8,153 nucleotides of DNA from JACVRW01 sp034664005 (lineage in GTDB: Bacteria > Actinomycetota > Thermoleophilia > Solirubrobacterales > Thermoleophilaceae): NCBI GenBank assembly GCA_034664005.1, contig JAXDIL010000166.1, positions 1-8,153 on the forward strand, in the 5' to 3' direction. The position numbers were made by a program, and so were the translations under genes. Below are positions 1 through 6,195 of this stretch, piece after piece; the first letter of the stretch is position 1, and every line of letters begins with the position of its first letter. A model generated the notes under the pieces. That model did no database searches. It saw only the letters and a list, made by a program, of their open reading frames with translations, and was not told the origin of the DNA.

Positions 1-5
1 CGTAC

Positions 6-932
6 GTGAACACCGCCGACCTCATCTGGCTGAACGGAGAGTTCGTCGCCTGGGAGGACGCCAAGGTGCACGTACTCACGCACGCCATGCACTACGGGAC
101 CGGCGTGTTCGAGGGCATCCGGGCCTACGAGACGCCGCAGGGGACCGCGATCTTCCGCAACCAGGACCACCTGGCGCGCCTGGAGAACTCGGCGAAGCTC
201 TACTACATGGACCTGCCCTTCTCCAAGGAGCAGCTGCGCGAGGTGACGCACGAGCTGATCGTCCGCAACGGGCTGAAGAGCTGCTACATCCGCCCGCTCG
301 TCTACCGCGGCTACGGCCCGATGGGCCTGAATCCGCTCGAGAACCCGGTCGAGGCGATGATCGCCGTCTGGGAGTGGGGCGCCTACCTGGGCGACGAGGG
401 CAAGCGCAACGGCGTCCGCGCGCGCGTGTCGTCCTACCGCCGCATCTCGTCTGACTCGCTGATCCCGCAGTCGAAGGCCTCCGGTCAGTACCTGAACTCG
501 GTGCTGGCGAAGATCGAGTCGGTCAAGGCCGGCTACGAGGAGGCGATCCTGCTCGACGAGCGCGGCAACGTCTGCGAGGGCACGGGCGAGAACGTCTTCG
601 TGATCAAGGACGGCGTGATCAACACGCCGGGCCAGGCGGCGTCGATCCTCGACGGGATCAACCGCAAGTCGTGCATCAAGATCGCGCGCGATCTCGGCTA
701 CGAGGTCGTGGAACGCGACATCGCTCGCGCCGAGCTCACGCTCGCGGACGAGGTGTTCCTCACCGGCACGGCCGCGGAGCTCACGCCGATGCGCGAGATC
801 GACGACATCGAGATCGGCCCTCCGGGCCCGATCACGCGCGAGATCCAGGGCGTGTTCGAGGACGCGCTGAGCGGCCGCGACGCCCGCTACGCGGACTGGC
901 TCGATCTCGTGCCTGTGCCGTCGCAAGCGTGA
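6..932 (+). CDS. ilvE: Branched-chain amino acid aminotransferase
   Basis: A cytosolic fold-type IV PLP enzyme that transfers an amino group between glutamate and the 2-oxo acids of isoleucine, valine and leucine, the last step of branched-chain amino acid synthesis. The 308-residue protein has the usual length and no visible defect. It shows the N-terminal HAMHYGTGVFEGIRAY block (residues 26-41), the PLP-binding lysine K157 in SKASGQYLNS, the glutamate that contacts the PLP ring nitrogen (E191 in EGTGENVF), and the phosphate-binding GTAAELTP block at 254-261. Residue roles are by family analogy with E. coli IlvE. The GTG start at base 6 fits the family N-terminus. Only five bases lie upstream, so a slightly longer start and the ribosome binding site cannot be judged. 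Its TGA overlaps the cimA start by 4 nt, which suggests co-translation with the enzyme that opens the threonine-independent isoleucine pathway. A D-amino acid or aminodeoxychorismate lyase function is unlikely given the close match to IlvE blocks. Confidence 0.95.
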   Translation: MNTADLIWLNGEFVAWEDAKVHVLTHAMHYGTGVFEGIRAYETPQGTAIFRNQDHLARLENSAKLYYMDLPFSKEQLREVTHELIVRNGLKSCYIRPLVYRGYGPMGLNPLENPVEAMIAVWEWGAYLGDEGKRNGVRARVSSYRRISSDSLIPQSKASGQYLNSVLAKIESVKAGYEEAILLDERGNVCEGTGENVFVIKDGVINTPGQAASILDGINRKSCIKIARDLGYEVVERDIARAELTLADEVFLTGTAAELTPMREIDDIEIGPPGPITREIQGVFEDALSGRDARYADWLDLVPVPSQA

Positions 933-2503
933 TCACCGTCTATGACACGACGCTTCGAGACGGCATGCAGGGAGAGGGAATGTCCCTGTCGGTCGACGAG
1001 AAGGTTCGCGTCGCCCATGCTCTCGACGATCTCGGGATTCACCTGATCGAAGCCGGGTTCCCGGCCTCCAATCCCAAGGAGGTCGCGCTCTTCGACCTCC
1101 TCTCGAGAGAAAGCTTCAGCACCGCGGTTATCGCCGCATTCGGCATGACCCGTCGGCGCGATTGCGCGGCGGACGAAGATGAGGGTCTCAGGGTGCTGGC
1201 TGACAGCTTCGCGCCCGTATGCACGCTCGTCGGGAAGACCTGGTCGCTCCACCTCGAGAAGGTCACCCAGGTGGACCAGGAGGAGAACCTCCGCATGATC
1301 GCGGACTCGGTTGCCTTCCTCGCGGGCCAGGGCAAGCGCGTCGTGTACGACGCCGAGCACTTCTTCGACGCGTTCCGCGACGACCGCGACTACGCGCTCC
1401 GCTGCCTGCGCGCCGCGGCGGACGCGGGCGCCGAGAACGTGACGCTCTGCGACACGAACGGCTCGTCGCTGCCGGCGCAGGTGACCGAGGCCACCGCGCA
1501 GGTGGTCGCCGAGCTCGGCGACTCGGTGCAGGTGGGCATCCACACGCACGACGACGCCGGCTGCGGCGTGGCGAACGCGCTGGTGGCCGTGGAGGCTGGC
1601 GCGCGGATGGTGCAGGGCACGATGAACGGCTACGGCGAGCGCTGCGGCAACTGCAACCTGATCTCGGTCCTGCCGGCGCTGGAGCTGAAGCTCGGTCTGG
1701 AGTCGATCGGCGCAGACCGCCTGCTGCGGCTCACGGAGACGGCCCACCTGATCGACGAGCTCTGCAACGTCACGCCGAACCCGAACCAGCCCTACGTGGG
1801 CGCCAACGCGTTCGCGCACAAGGGCGGCATGCACGTGGCGGGCATCAACCGCGACGCGCGCACGTTCGAGCACGTGGACCCCGCCGAGGTGGGCGCCGAC
1901 CGTCGCGTGCTCGTATCCGAGCTGTCCGGCAAGGGCACGGTCCAGGCGCGCGCCGACGTGGACGACGAGACCGCCTCGCGCGTGATCGACCGCGTGAAGG
2001 AGCTCGAGAACCGCGGCTACCAGTTCGAGGCTGCCGACGGCTCGTTCGACCTGCTGATCCGCAGGGAAACCGGTGAGTACGAGCCGCTGTTCCGGCTCGA
2101 GTCGTGGCGTGCGATCGTCGAGAAGCGCGAGGACGGTCGCGTGGAGACCGAGGCCACGATCAAGATCTGGGTCGACGGCGAGCGCTACGTGCGGACCGCG
2201 GAGGGCAACGGCCCCGTGAACGCGCTCGACAAGGCGCTGCGTGGCGCGATCGGCGAGCGCCACCCGCACCTGCGCGACATGGAGCTCGTGAACTTCAAGG
2301 TGCGCATCCTCGACGAGCGCAAGGGCACGGGCGCCGTGACGCGCGTGCTGCTCGACACCACCGACGGCCAGGACACCTGGGGCGCGATCGGCGTCTCCGA
2401 GAACATCATCGAGGCGAGCTGGGACGCGCTCGTCGACTCGCTCGAGGCCGGGATGCTGCCCTCGCGCACCCGCGGCGCCGCGATGCCGTCCGCTTCTTCG
2501 TGA
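929..2503 (+). CDS. cimA: (R)-citramalate synthase, threonine-independent isoleucine pathway
   Basis: Condenses pyruvate with acetyl-CoA to (R)-citramalate, which leads through LeuCD/LeuB-type steps to 2-oxobutyrate and isoleucine without threonine. The 524-residue protein is typical of the CimA branch of the isopropylmalate synthase family. The TIM barrel has DTTLRDG at residues 6-12 (R10, D11), the metal-binding HTH at 205-207, and NGYGERCGN at 233-241 (N241 as likely third ligand). CimA-like blocks such as SNPKE, AFGMTRR and YDAEHFFD separate it from LeuA. A C-terminal LeuA-type allosteric domain (about 390-510) is present, so feedback control, probably by isoleucine, is expected. The GTG at 929 is chosen because it sits just before the conserved YDTTLRDG and overlaps the ilvE TGA as GTGA. 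Reading further upstream only gives out-of-frame ilvE. No Shine-Dalgarno is visible, so reinitiation after ilvE is likely. Codons 1-104 have clearly different third-base use from the rest of the gene. Confidence 0.92.
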   Translation: MITVYDTTLRDGMQGEGMSLSVDEKVRVAHALDDLGIHLIEAGFPASNPKEVALFDLLSRESFSTAVIAAFGMTRRRDCAADEDEGLRVLADSFAPVCTLVGKTWSLHLEKVTQVDQEENLRMIADSVAFLAGQGKRVVYDAEHFFDAFRDDRDYALRCLRAAADAGAENVTLCDTNGSSLPAQVTEATAQVVAELGDSVQVGIHTHDDAGCGVANALVAVEAGARMVQGTMNGYGERCGNCNLISVLPALELKLGLESIGADRLLRLTETAHLIDELCNVTPNPNQPYVGANAFAHKGGMHVAGINRDARTFEHVDPAEVGADRRVLVSELSGKGTVQARADVDDETASRVIDRVKELENRGYQFEAADGSFDLLIRRETGEYEPLFRLESWRAIVEKREDGRVETEATIKIWVDGERYVRTAEGNGPVNALDKALRGAIGERHPHLRDMELVNFKVRILDERKGTGAVTRVLLDTTDGQDTWGAIGVSENIIEASWDALVDSLEAGMLPSRTRGAAMPSASS

Positions 2504-3615
2504 TCCCGCTCGCGCGGCCGCTCATAGGCGAGCGCGAGGAGCAGCTGGTGCTCGAGACGCTCCGCTCGGGGCGCCTGGCGCTCGGCCCGCGCCTGCCCGA
2601 GTTCGAGAGCGCGTTCGGGGAGCGGCTCGGCGTCGAGCACGTCTCGGCGGTCTCCTCCGGCACCGCAGGCCTCCACCTCGCGGTGCGCGCCGCGGGCATC
2701 CAGCCCGGTGACGACGTGGTCACGACGCCGTTCAGCTTCGTCGCGTCCGCGAACTGCCTGCTCTACGAGGGAGCGCGGCCGGTCTTCTGCGACATCGATG
2801 CGCGCACGCTCAACATGTCGCCCGAGGCGGCCGGCGAGGCGCTCACCGAGCGCACCACCGGCGTCCTGCCGGTGCACATCTTCGGCTACCCGGCCGACAT
2901 GGACTCGATCGAGCTGCTCTCACGCGACTGCGGGCTCTGGATCGTGGAGGACGCCTGCGAGGCGCTCGGCGCGGTGCACGCGGACGGCACGCGGGTGGGC
3001 GCGCGCGGCAACCCCAGCGTGTTCGCGTTCTACCCGAACAAGCAGATCACCACCGGGGAGGGGGGAGCCGTCGTGGCGCCCTCGGCGAAGCTGAAGGAGC
3101 GCATCGACTCCGAGCGCAACCAGGGCCGCGCCCCGGACATGGGCTGGCTCGACCACGACCGGCTCGGCTTCAACTACCGGCTCGACGACCTGTCCTGCGC
3201 GCTCGGCATCGCCCAGCTCGAGCGCCTCGACGAGCTGCTCGCCGCCCGCGCGCGCGTGGCCGGCCTCTACAGCGAGGCGCTCGGCGAAGTGGAGGGACTC
3301 GAGCTGCCCTGCCCAGACGAGGGCGGAGAGCGCCGCAGCTGGTTCGTATACGTGGTCCAGCTGCCGCGCGGGGTGGACCGCGACGGCGCCGTGGCGGCGA
3401 TGCGCGAGCGCGGCGTCGACACGAAGCCCTACCTGCCCGCGATCCACCTGATGAGCTTCTACCGGGAGCGCTTCGGGCACCGGGAGGGCCAGTTCCCGGT
3501 CTGCGAGGACGTGGCCGCCCGCTCGCTCGCCCTGCCCTTCTTCCCGGAGCTGACCGACGGCCAGGTGGAGCAGGTGGCCGGGGCGCTCCTCGACGTCATC
3601 GGCCAAGCGGCTTGA
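2500..3615 (+). CDS. DegT/DnrJ/EryC1/StrS-family PLP aminotransferase
   Basis: A fold-type I PLP aminotransferase of 371 residues, the normal length for the family, whose known members mostly aminate nucleotide-linked keto-sugars. Visible elements are the N-terminal PLARPLIGEREEQ, the phosphate-binding SSGTAGLHLA (52-61), the TTPFSFVASAN block (75-85), the PLP-ring aspartate D151 in VEDACEALGA, the Schiff-base lysine K181 in FYPNKQITTGEGG, and the NYRLDDLSCALGIAQL block in the second half. The GTG start at 2500 overlaps the cimA TGA as GTGA, with no Shine-Dalgarno, so it is probably translated by coupling to cimA. No sugar nucleotide epimerase, dehydratase or glycosyltransferase gene is in view, so its substrate cannot be deduced. 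Neighbourhood alone would suggest a role tied to branched-chain 2-oxo acids, but that is speculation. Its last 20 nt overlap the 3' end of the opposite GNAT gene. Confidence 0.9.
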   Translation: MIPLARPLIGEREEQLVLETLRSGRLALGPRLPEFESAFGERLGVEHVSAVSSGTAGLHLAVRAAGIQPGDDVVTTPFSFVASANCLLYEGARPVFCDIDARTLNMSPEAAGEALTERTTGVLPVHIFGYPADMDSIELLSRDCGLWIVEDACEALGAVHADGTRVGARGNPSVFAFYPNKQITTGEGGAVVAPSAKLKERIDSERNQGRAPDMGWLDHDRLGFNYRLDDLSCALGIAQLERLDELLAARARVAGLYSEALGEVEGLELPCPDEGGERRSWFVYVVQLPRGVDRDGAVAAMRERGVDTKPYLPAIHLMSFYRERFGHREGQFPVCEDVAARSLALPFFPELTDGQVEQVAGALLDVIGQAA

Positions 3616-4186
3616 CGAGCGCCACGAAGCCCGGCAGCCCGCGCCCGGCGGCACGGTAGGCCACCTCCTCGAAGCCGGCGCTCGCGTAGAGAGCGCGCGC
3701 GGCCTCGTTGTCGAGCGTGGTGTCGAGCGTCACGGCGCGCAGGCCGCGCGCGTGGGCGTCGCGCTCGGCGTCCTCCAGGAGGGCACGCGCGGCGCCGCGC
3801 CTGCGCAGCTCCGGGTCCGTGGCGAGCGCGTCGATGTAGAGCGCGTCCTCTCGCGCCACCCGCGTACCGGCGGTGTAGAGCCGCAGCGTCCTGTGCCAGA
3901 GCCACACCGGCACGCGCCGCAGCGCGAGCCGGACGAAGGCCTGCGCCCGCTCGTGTCCCTCGTCGATCGGGAAGGCCGCCATCACCGCCGCGGGCCGTCC
4001 TTCCAGGTCGAGCACGCGCACCACCTCACGGCTCGCGACGTTGCCGTCCAGGCCGAACGCCTCCTCGAGCAGAGCGAGCGCGCGCTCGCGCTTGCCGGTG
4101 AAGCGGTCGTAGATCAGGGACGAGCTCTCGTGCAGCAGCCCCGCCACCGCCGCGACGTCGTCCTGACGCGCCTCGCGAACCCGCAC
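3596..4186 (-). CDS. GNAT-family N-acetyltransferase
   Basis: A GCN5-related acetyltransferase, expected to move an acetyl group from acetyl-CoA to an amine; the acceptor is unknown. With the start chosen here it has 196 residues. The fold is recognisable from N-terminal VREARQDDVAAVAGLL, the beta-4 strand ALYIDALATDPE (115-126), the acetyl-CoA pyrophosphate loop RRRGAAR (128-134), and the C-terminal NEAARALYASAGFEE (160-174). Residues 30-105 are longer and less standard, with a basic, Trp-containing stretch RRVPVWLWHR. Two GTG starts are possible. GTG at 4210 adds eight residues but leaves only 3 bp to the divergent argH. GTG at 4186 fits the usual GNAT N-terminus and lies 7 nt after a TAGGCT -10-like element, as expected for a leaderless message. 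The 3' end runs 20 nt into the oppositely oriented aminotransferase gene. It is transcribed away from argH. No partner gene reveals its substrate. Confidence 0.85.
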   Translation of the reverse strand: MRVREARQDDVAAVAGLLHESSSLIYDRFTGKRERALALLEEAFGLDGNVASREVVRVLDLEGRPAAVMAAFPIDEGHERAQAFVRLALRRVPVWLWHRTLRLYTAGTRVAREDALYIDALATDPELRRRGAARALLEDAERDAHARGLRAVTLDTTLDNEAARALYASAGFEEVAYRAAGRGLPGFVALVKPLGR

Positions 4187-4193
4187 GCGTGAA

Positions 4194-4203
4194 AGCCTAG
4201 ACT
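4194..4203. promoter_or_regulatory. Candidate symmetric divergent -10 elements for argH and the GNAT gene
   Basis: The decamer AGCCTAGACT contains a TANNNT -10-like hexamer on each strand: TAGACT on plus (4198-4203) and TAGGCT on minus (4199-4194), sharing the central TA pair. The plus element ends 10 nt before the argH ATG. The minus element ends 7 nt before the GNAT GTG at 4186. Neither gene has a Shine-Dalgarno sequence in between, which fits leaderless or nearly leaderless transcripts, common in actinobacteria. I see no good -35 match at the usual distance on either strand. TANNNT is a weak motif, so this rests on position, symmetry and the local drop in GC. Confidence 0.4.
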
Positions 4204-4213
4204 CCCCCACCGC

Positions 4214-5584
4214 ATGGGCCGCTTCCGTGACCCCCAGGACCCGCTCTTCCAGGCGCTCAACTCGTCGATCCGGTTCGACTACCGGCTCGCGCCGTACGAC
4301 CTGGAGCAGTCACGCGCGCACGCGCGCATGCTTGCGCGCAGCGCGATCATCGGCGACGACGACCTCGCGGAGATCGAGCGCGGCCTCGACGCGGTGCGCG
4401 AGGAGATCGACGCGGACACCTTCGTCGTCAAGCCCGACGACGAGGACATCCACATGGCGATCGAGCGCAGGCTCACCGAGATCGTCGGGCCCGTGGGCGG
4501 CAAGCTCCACACCGCGCGCTCGCGGAACGACCAGGTGGCCACCGACGTCGCGATGCTGGTGCGCGCGCACAGCCTCGAGGCGAAGGAGCTGCTGCAGAAG
4601 CTGATGGGCACGCTGATGGCGCTCGCCGAGCGCCACCTCGACTGGCGGCTGCCGGGCTACACCCACCTCCAGCGCGCCCAGCCGGTCTACCTCTCGCATC
4701 ACCTGCTCGCCTACTTCTGGAAGTTCCGCCGCGATCTCCAGCGCTTCAACTTCTGCATGACGAGCACGGACGACCTGCCGCTCGGCGCCGGCGCGCTCGC
4801 GGGCGTCAACTTCGACACGAGCCGCATGTTCGTGGCCCAGGAGCTCGGCTTCGGCGGCATCGCCGAGAACTCGCTCGACGCGGTGTCGAACCGCGACTTC
4901 GTGCTCGACTACCTGTCGGCGGCCGCCACCTGCGCCACGCACCTCTCGCAGCTCGGCGGCGAGATCGTGCTGTGGTCGACCGAGGAGTTCGGCTTCTGCC
5001 AGGTGGCGGACGCGTTCTCGTCCGGGTCGAGCCTGATGCCGCAGAAGAAGAACCCGGACGCGGCCGAGCTGCTGCGCGCCAAGGCGCCGCGCGTGACCGG
5101 CCACCTGACCGCGGTCCATGGCGTGCTCCACGGACTGCCGCTCACCTACAACAAGGACCTGCAGGAGGACAAGGAGCCGCTCTTCGACACGGTCGACACG
5201 CTCGAGCTGAGCCTGCGCGTGGCGGCCGGGATGCTCGAGAGCATCGAGTTCAACCGCGAGCGCATGGCGGCCGCGGCCTCGGACGAGTTCATCGCCGCCA
5301 CCGACGTGGCCGACCACCTCGTGCGCCGCGGCGTGCCGTTCCGGGAGGCGCACGGCGTCGTGGGCGGCCTGGTGCGCGCCGCCGTGGAGCGCGGCAAGCA
5401 GCTCTCGGAGCTGACCGAGGAGGAGCTCGCCGAGCTCGCGCCGCAGCTCGACGGGGGCTTCTACGAGCTGCTCGACGAGCAGTCGGTGCTCGAGTCCAAG
5501 GTGTCCGACGGCGGCACGGCGATGTCGCGCGTGCGCGACCAGCTCGCGCAGGCACGGCAGGTGCTGCGCGAGGCGCGCGGGTGA
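4214..5584 (+). CDS. argH: Argininosuccinate lyase
   Basis: Splits L-argininosuccinate into arginine and fumarate, the last step of arginine synthesis, as a cytosolic homotetramer of the fumarase/aspartase superfamily. The 456-residue protein is full length. It has the N-terminal substrate-binding region (DPLFQALNSSIRFDYRLAPYDLEQSRAHARML), the HTARSRNDQ block (about residues 97-105), the active-site histidine H151 in GYTHLQRAQP, and the family signature GSSLMPQKKNPD at 271-282 with the catalytic serine in the SS pair (272-273). The ATG at 4214 matches the normal N-terminus although the common leading W-GGRF is shortened to MGRF. No Shine-Dalgarno precedes it; a -10-like TAGACT ends 10 nt upstream, so a nearly leaderless transcript is likely. 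No other arginine gene such as argG or argJ is in view. It overlaps the downstream glycosylase gene by GTGA. Confidence 0.96.
   Translation: MGRFRDPQDPLFQALNSSIRFDYRLAPYDLEQSRAHARMLARSAIIGDDDLAEIERGLDAVREEIDADTFVVKPDDEDIHMAIERRLTEIVGPVGGKLHTARSRNDQVATDVAMLVRAHSLEAKELLQKLMGTLMALAERHLDWRLPGYTHLQRAQPVYLSHHLLAYFWKFRRDLQRFNFCMTSTDDLPLGAGALAGVNFDTSRMFVAQELGFGGIAENSLDAVSNRDFVLDYLSAAATCATHLSQLGGEIVLWSTEEFGFCQVADAFSSGSSLMPQKKNPDAAELLRAKAPRVTGHLTAVHGVLHGLPLTYNKDLQEDKEPLFDTVDTLELSLRVAAGMLESIEFNRERMAAAASDEFIAATDVADHLVRRGVPFREAHGVVGGLVRAAVERGKQLSELTEEELAELAPQLDGGFYELLDEQSVLESKVSDGGTAMSRVRDQLAQARQVLREARG
5570..5573 (+). promoter_or_regulatory. Ribosome binding site of the glycosylase gene inside argH
   Basis: A GAGG lies in the last codons of argH, 7 nt before the GTG at 5581. 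It supports that GTG as the start and gives this gene its own initiation signal. The two other GTGA junctions of the window (929 and 2500) lack one. Confidence 0.5.
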
Positions 5585-6174
5585 GGCTCGCCGGGGACTT
5601 CTACAGCCGCTCGGTACACGACGTGGCGCGCGACCTGATCGGCTGCGTCGTCCGCCACGGCGAGACGGCCGGCCGGATCGTCGAGACCGAGAGCTACCAC
5701 ATGGAGGAGCCCGCCTGCCACGCCTTCGCCGGCGTCACGGAGCGCACGCGGACGCTGTTCGGGGAGCCGGGCCGGGCCTACGTCTACTTCTCGTACGGCA
5801 TCCACTCGCTGCTCAACGCCGTGGCGGAGGACGAGGGAGTGGGCGCGGCCGTGCTGATCCGCGCGCTCGAGCCGGTGGACGGGGTGGAGCTGATGCGCGC
5901 GCGCCGCGGCGTGGCGAGCGACGAGGAGCTCTGCTCGGGGCCGGGCAAGCTGACCCAGGCGCTCGGCATCGGGCTGTCGCTGAACGGCACGTCGCTGGTG
6001 GACGGCCCGATCGAGCTGCTCACGCGCGAGCCCGGCTCGCGCGTGCCTCGCATCGTGGCGGGCGAGCGGGTCGGGATCACGAAGGCGGCCGAGCTTCCCT
6101 GGCGCTTCTGCGACGCCGACTCGCGTCACGTCTCGCGCCCGTGGCCCGCGGCGATGCGGGCGAACGCGGCCTAG
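5581..6174 (+). CDS. mpg: Alkyladenine/3-methyladenine DNA glycosylase (Mpg/AAG family)
   Basis: Removes alkylated or deaminated purines such as 3-methyladenine from DNA, leaving an abasic site for base excision repair. The 197-residue protein has the family's normal bacterial length. By alignment with human AAG from memory, the key residues are kept: the general base E37 and Y39 in ETESY (human E125, Y127), H47 (H136), Y69 (Y159), the intercalating Y72 in YFSYG (Y162), N79 (N169) and R94 in LIRALEP (R182). The block CSGPGKLTQALGI is the usual second half signature. The GTG at 5581 overlaps the argH TGA as GTGA and has a GAGG 7 nt upstream. Coupling to argH is the only visible expression signal. 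The TAG stop lies 12 bp from the stop of the convergent PBP gene. Intact; no odd base use. Confidence 0.94.
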   Translation: MRLAGDFYSRSVHDVARDLIGCVVRHGETAGRIVETESYHMEEPACHAFAGVTERTRTLFGEPGRAYVYFSYGIHSLLNAVAEDEGVGAAVLIRALEPVDGVELMRARRGVASDEELCSGPGKLTQALGIGLSLNGTSLVDGPIELLTREPGSRVPRIVAGERVGITKAAELPWRFCDADSRHVSRPWPAAMRANAA

Positions 6175-6180
6175 GCCGGA

Positions 6181-6195
6181 ACGGGCTCAGCCCGT
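6181..6195. terminator. Short inverted repeat at a convergent gene end, possible bidirectional terminator
   Basis: Bases 6181-6195 form ACGGGCTCAGCCCGT, a GC-rich stem of 6 bp with a 3-nt loop. The loop is exactly the stop codon of the PBP gene. It lies just after the mpg stop and so sits at the end of both converging transcripts. There is no run of T on either side, so it is not a classical intrinsic terminator. High-GC actinobacteria often use stem-loops without a T tract, or Rho. GC-rich short palindromes also arise by chance. Confidence 0.3.

Noticed and set aside
671..928. A longer cimA start upstream of 929
   Set aside because: The added residues are Arg-rich out-of-frame ilvE sequence; the family N-terminus begins at the YDTTLRDG segment right after GTG 929.
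975..987. Small inverted repeat AGGGA-ATG-TCCCT near the start of cimA
   Set aside because: Only 5 bp arms inside coding sequence with no other sign of an RNA element; likely chance.
887..2269. Open frame of 460 codons on the minus strand opposite cimA
   Set aside because: Its translation is Arg/Val/Ala/His-rich with no family resemblance, and it mirrors a well-recognised citramalate synthase. Long antisense frames are expected at this GC content.
3752..4192. Open frame of 146 codons on the plus strand opposite the GNAT gene
   Set aside because: No recognisable domain and biased composition; the minus strand reads a clear GNAT fold.
4310..5353. Open frame of 347 codons on the minus strand opposite argH
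   Set aside because: Low-complexity composition (repeated Arg, Val, Glu, His) and no motifs; a shadow of argH.
6168..6177. Palindrome GGCCTAGGCC over the mpg stop as a terminator or operator
   Set aside because: A perfect palindrome with no loop cannot form a good hairpin, and there is no second copy to suggest a binding site.
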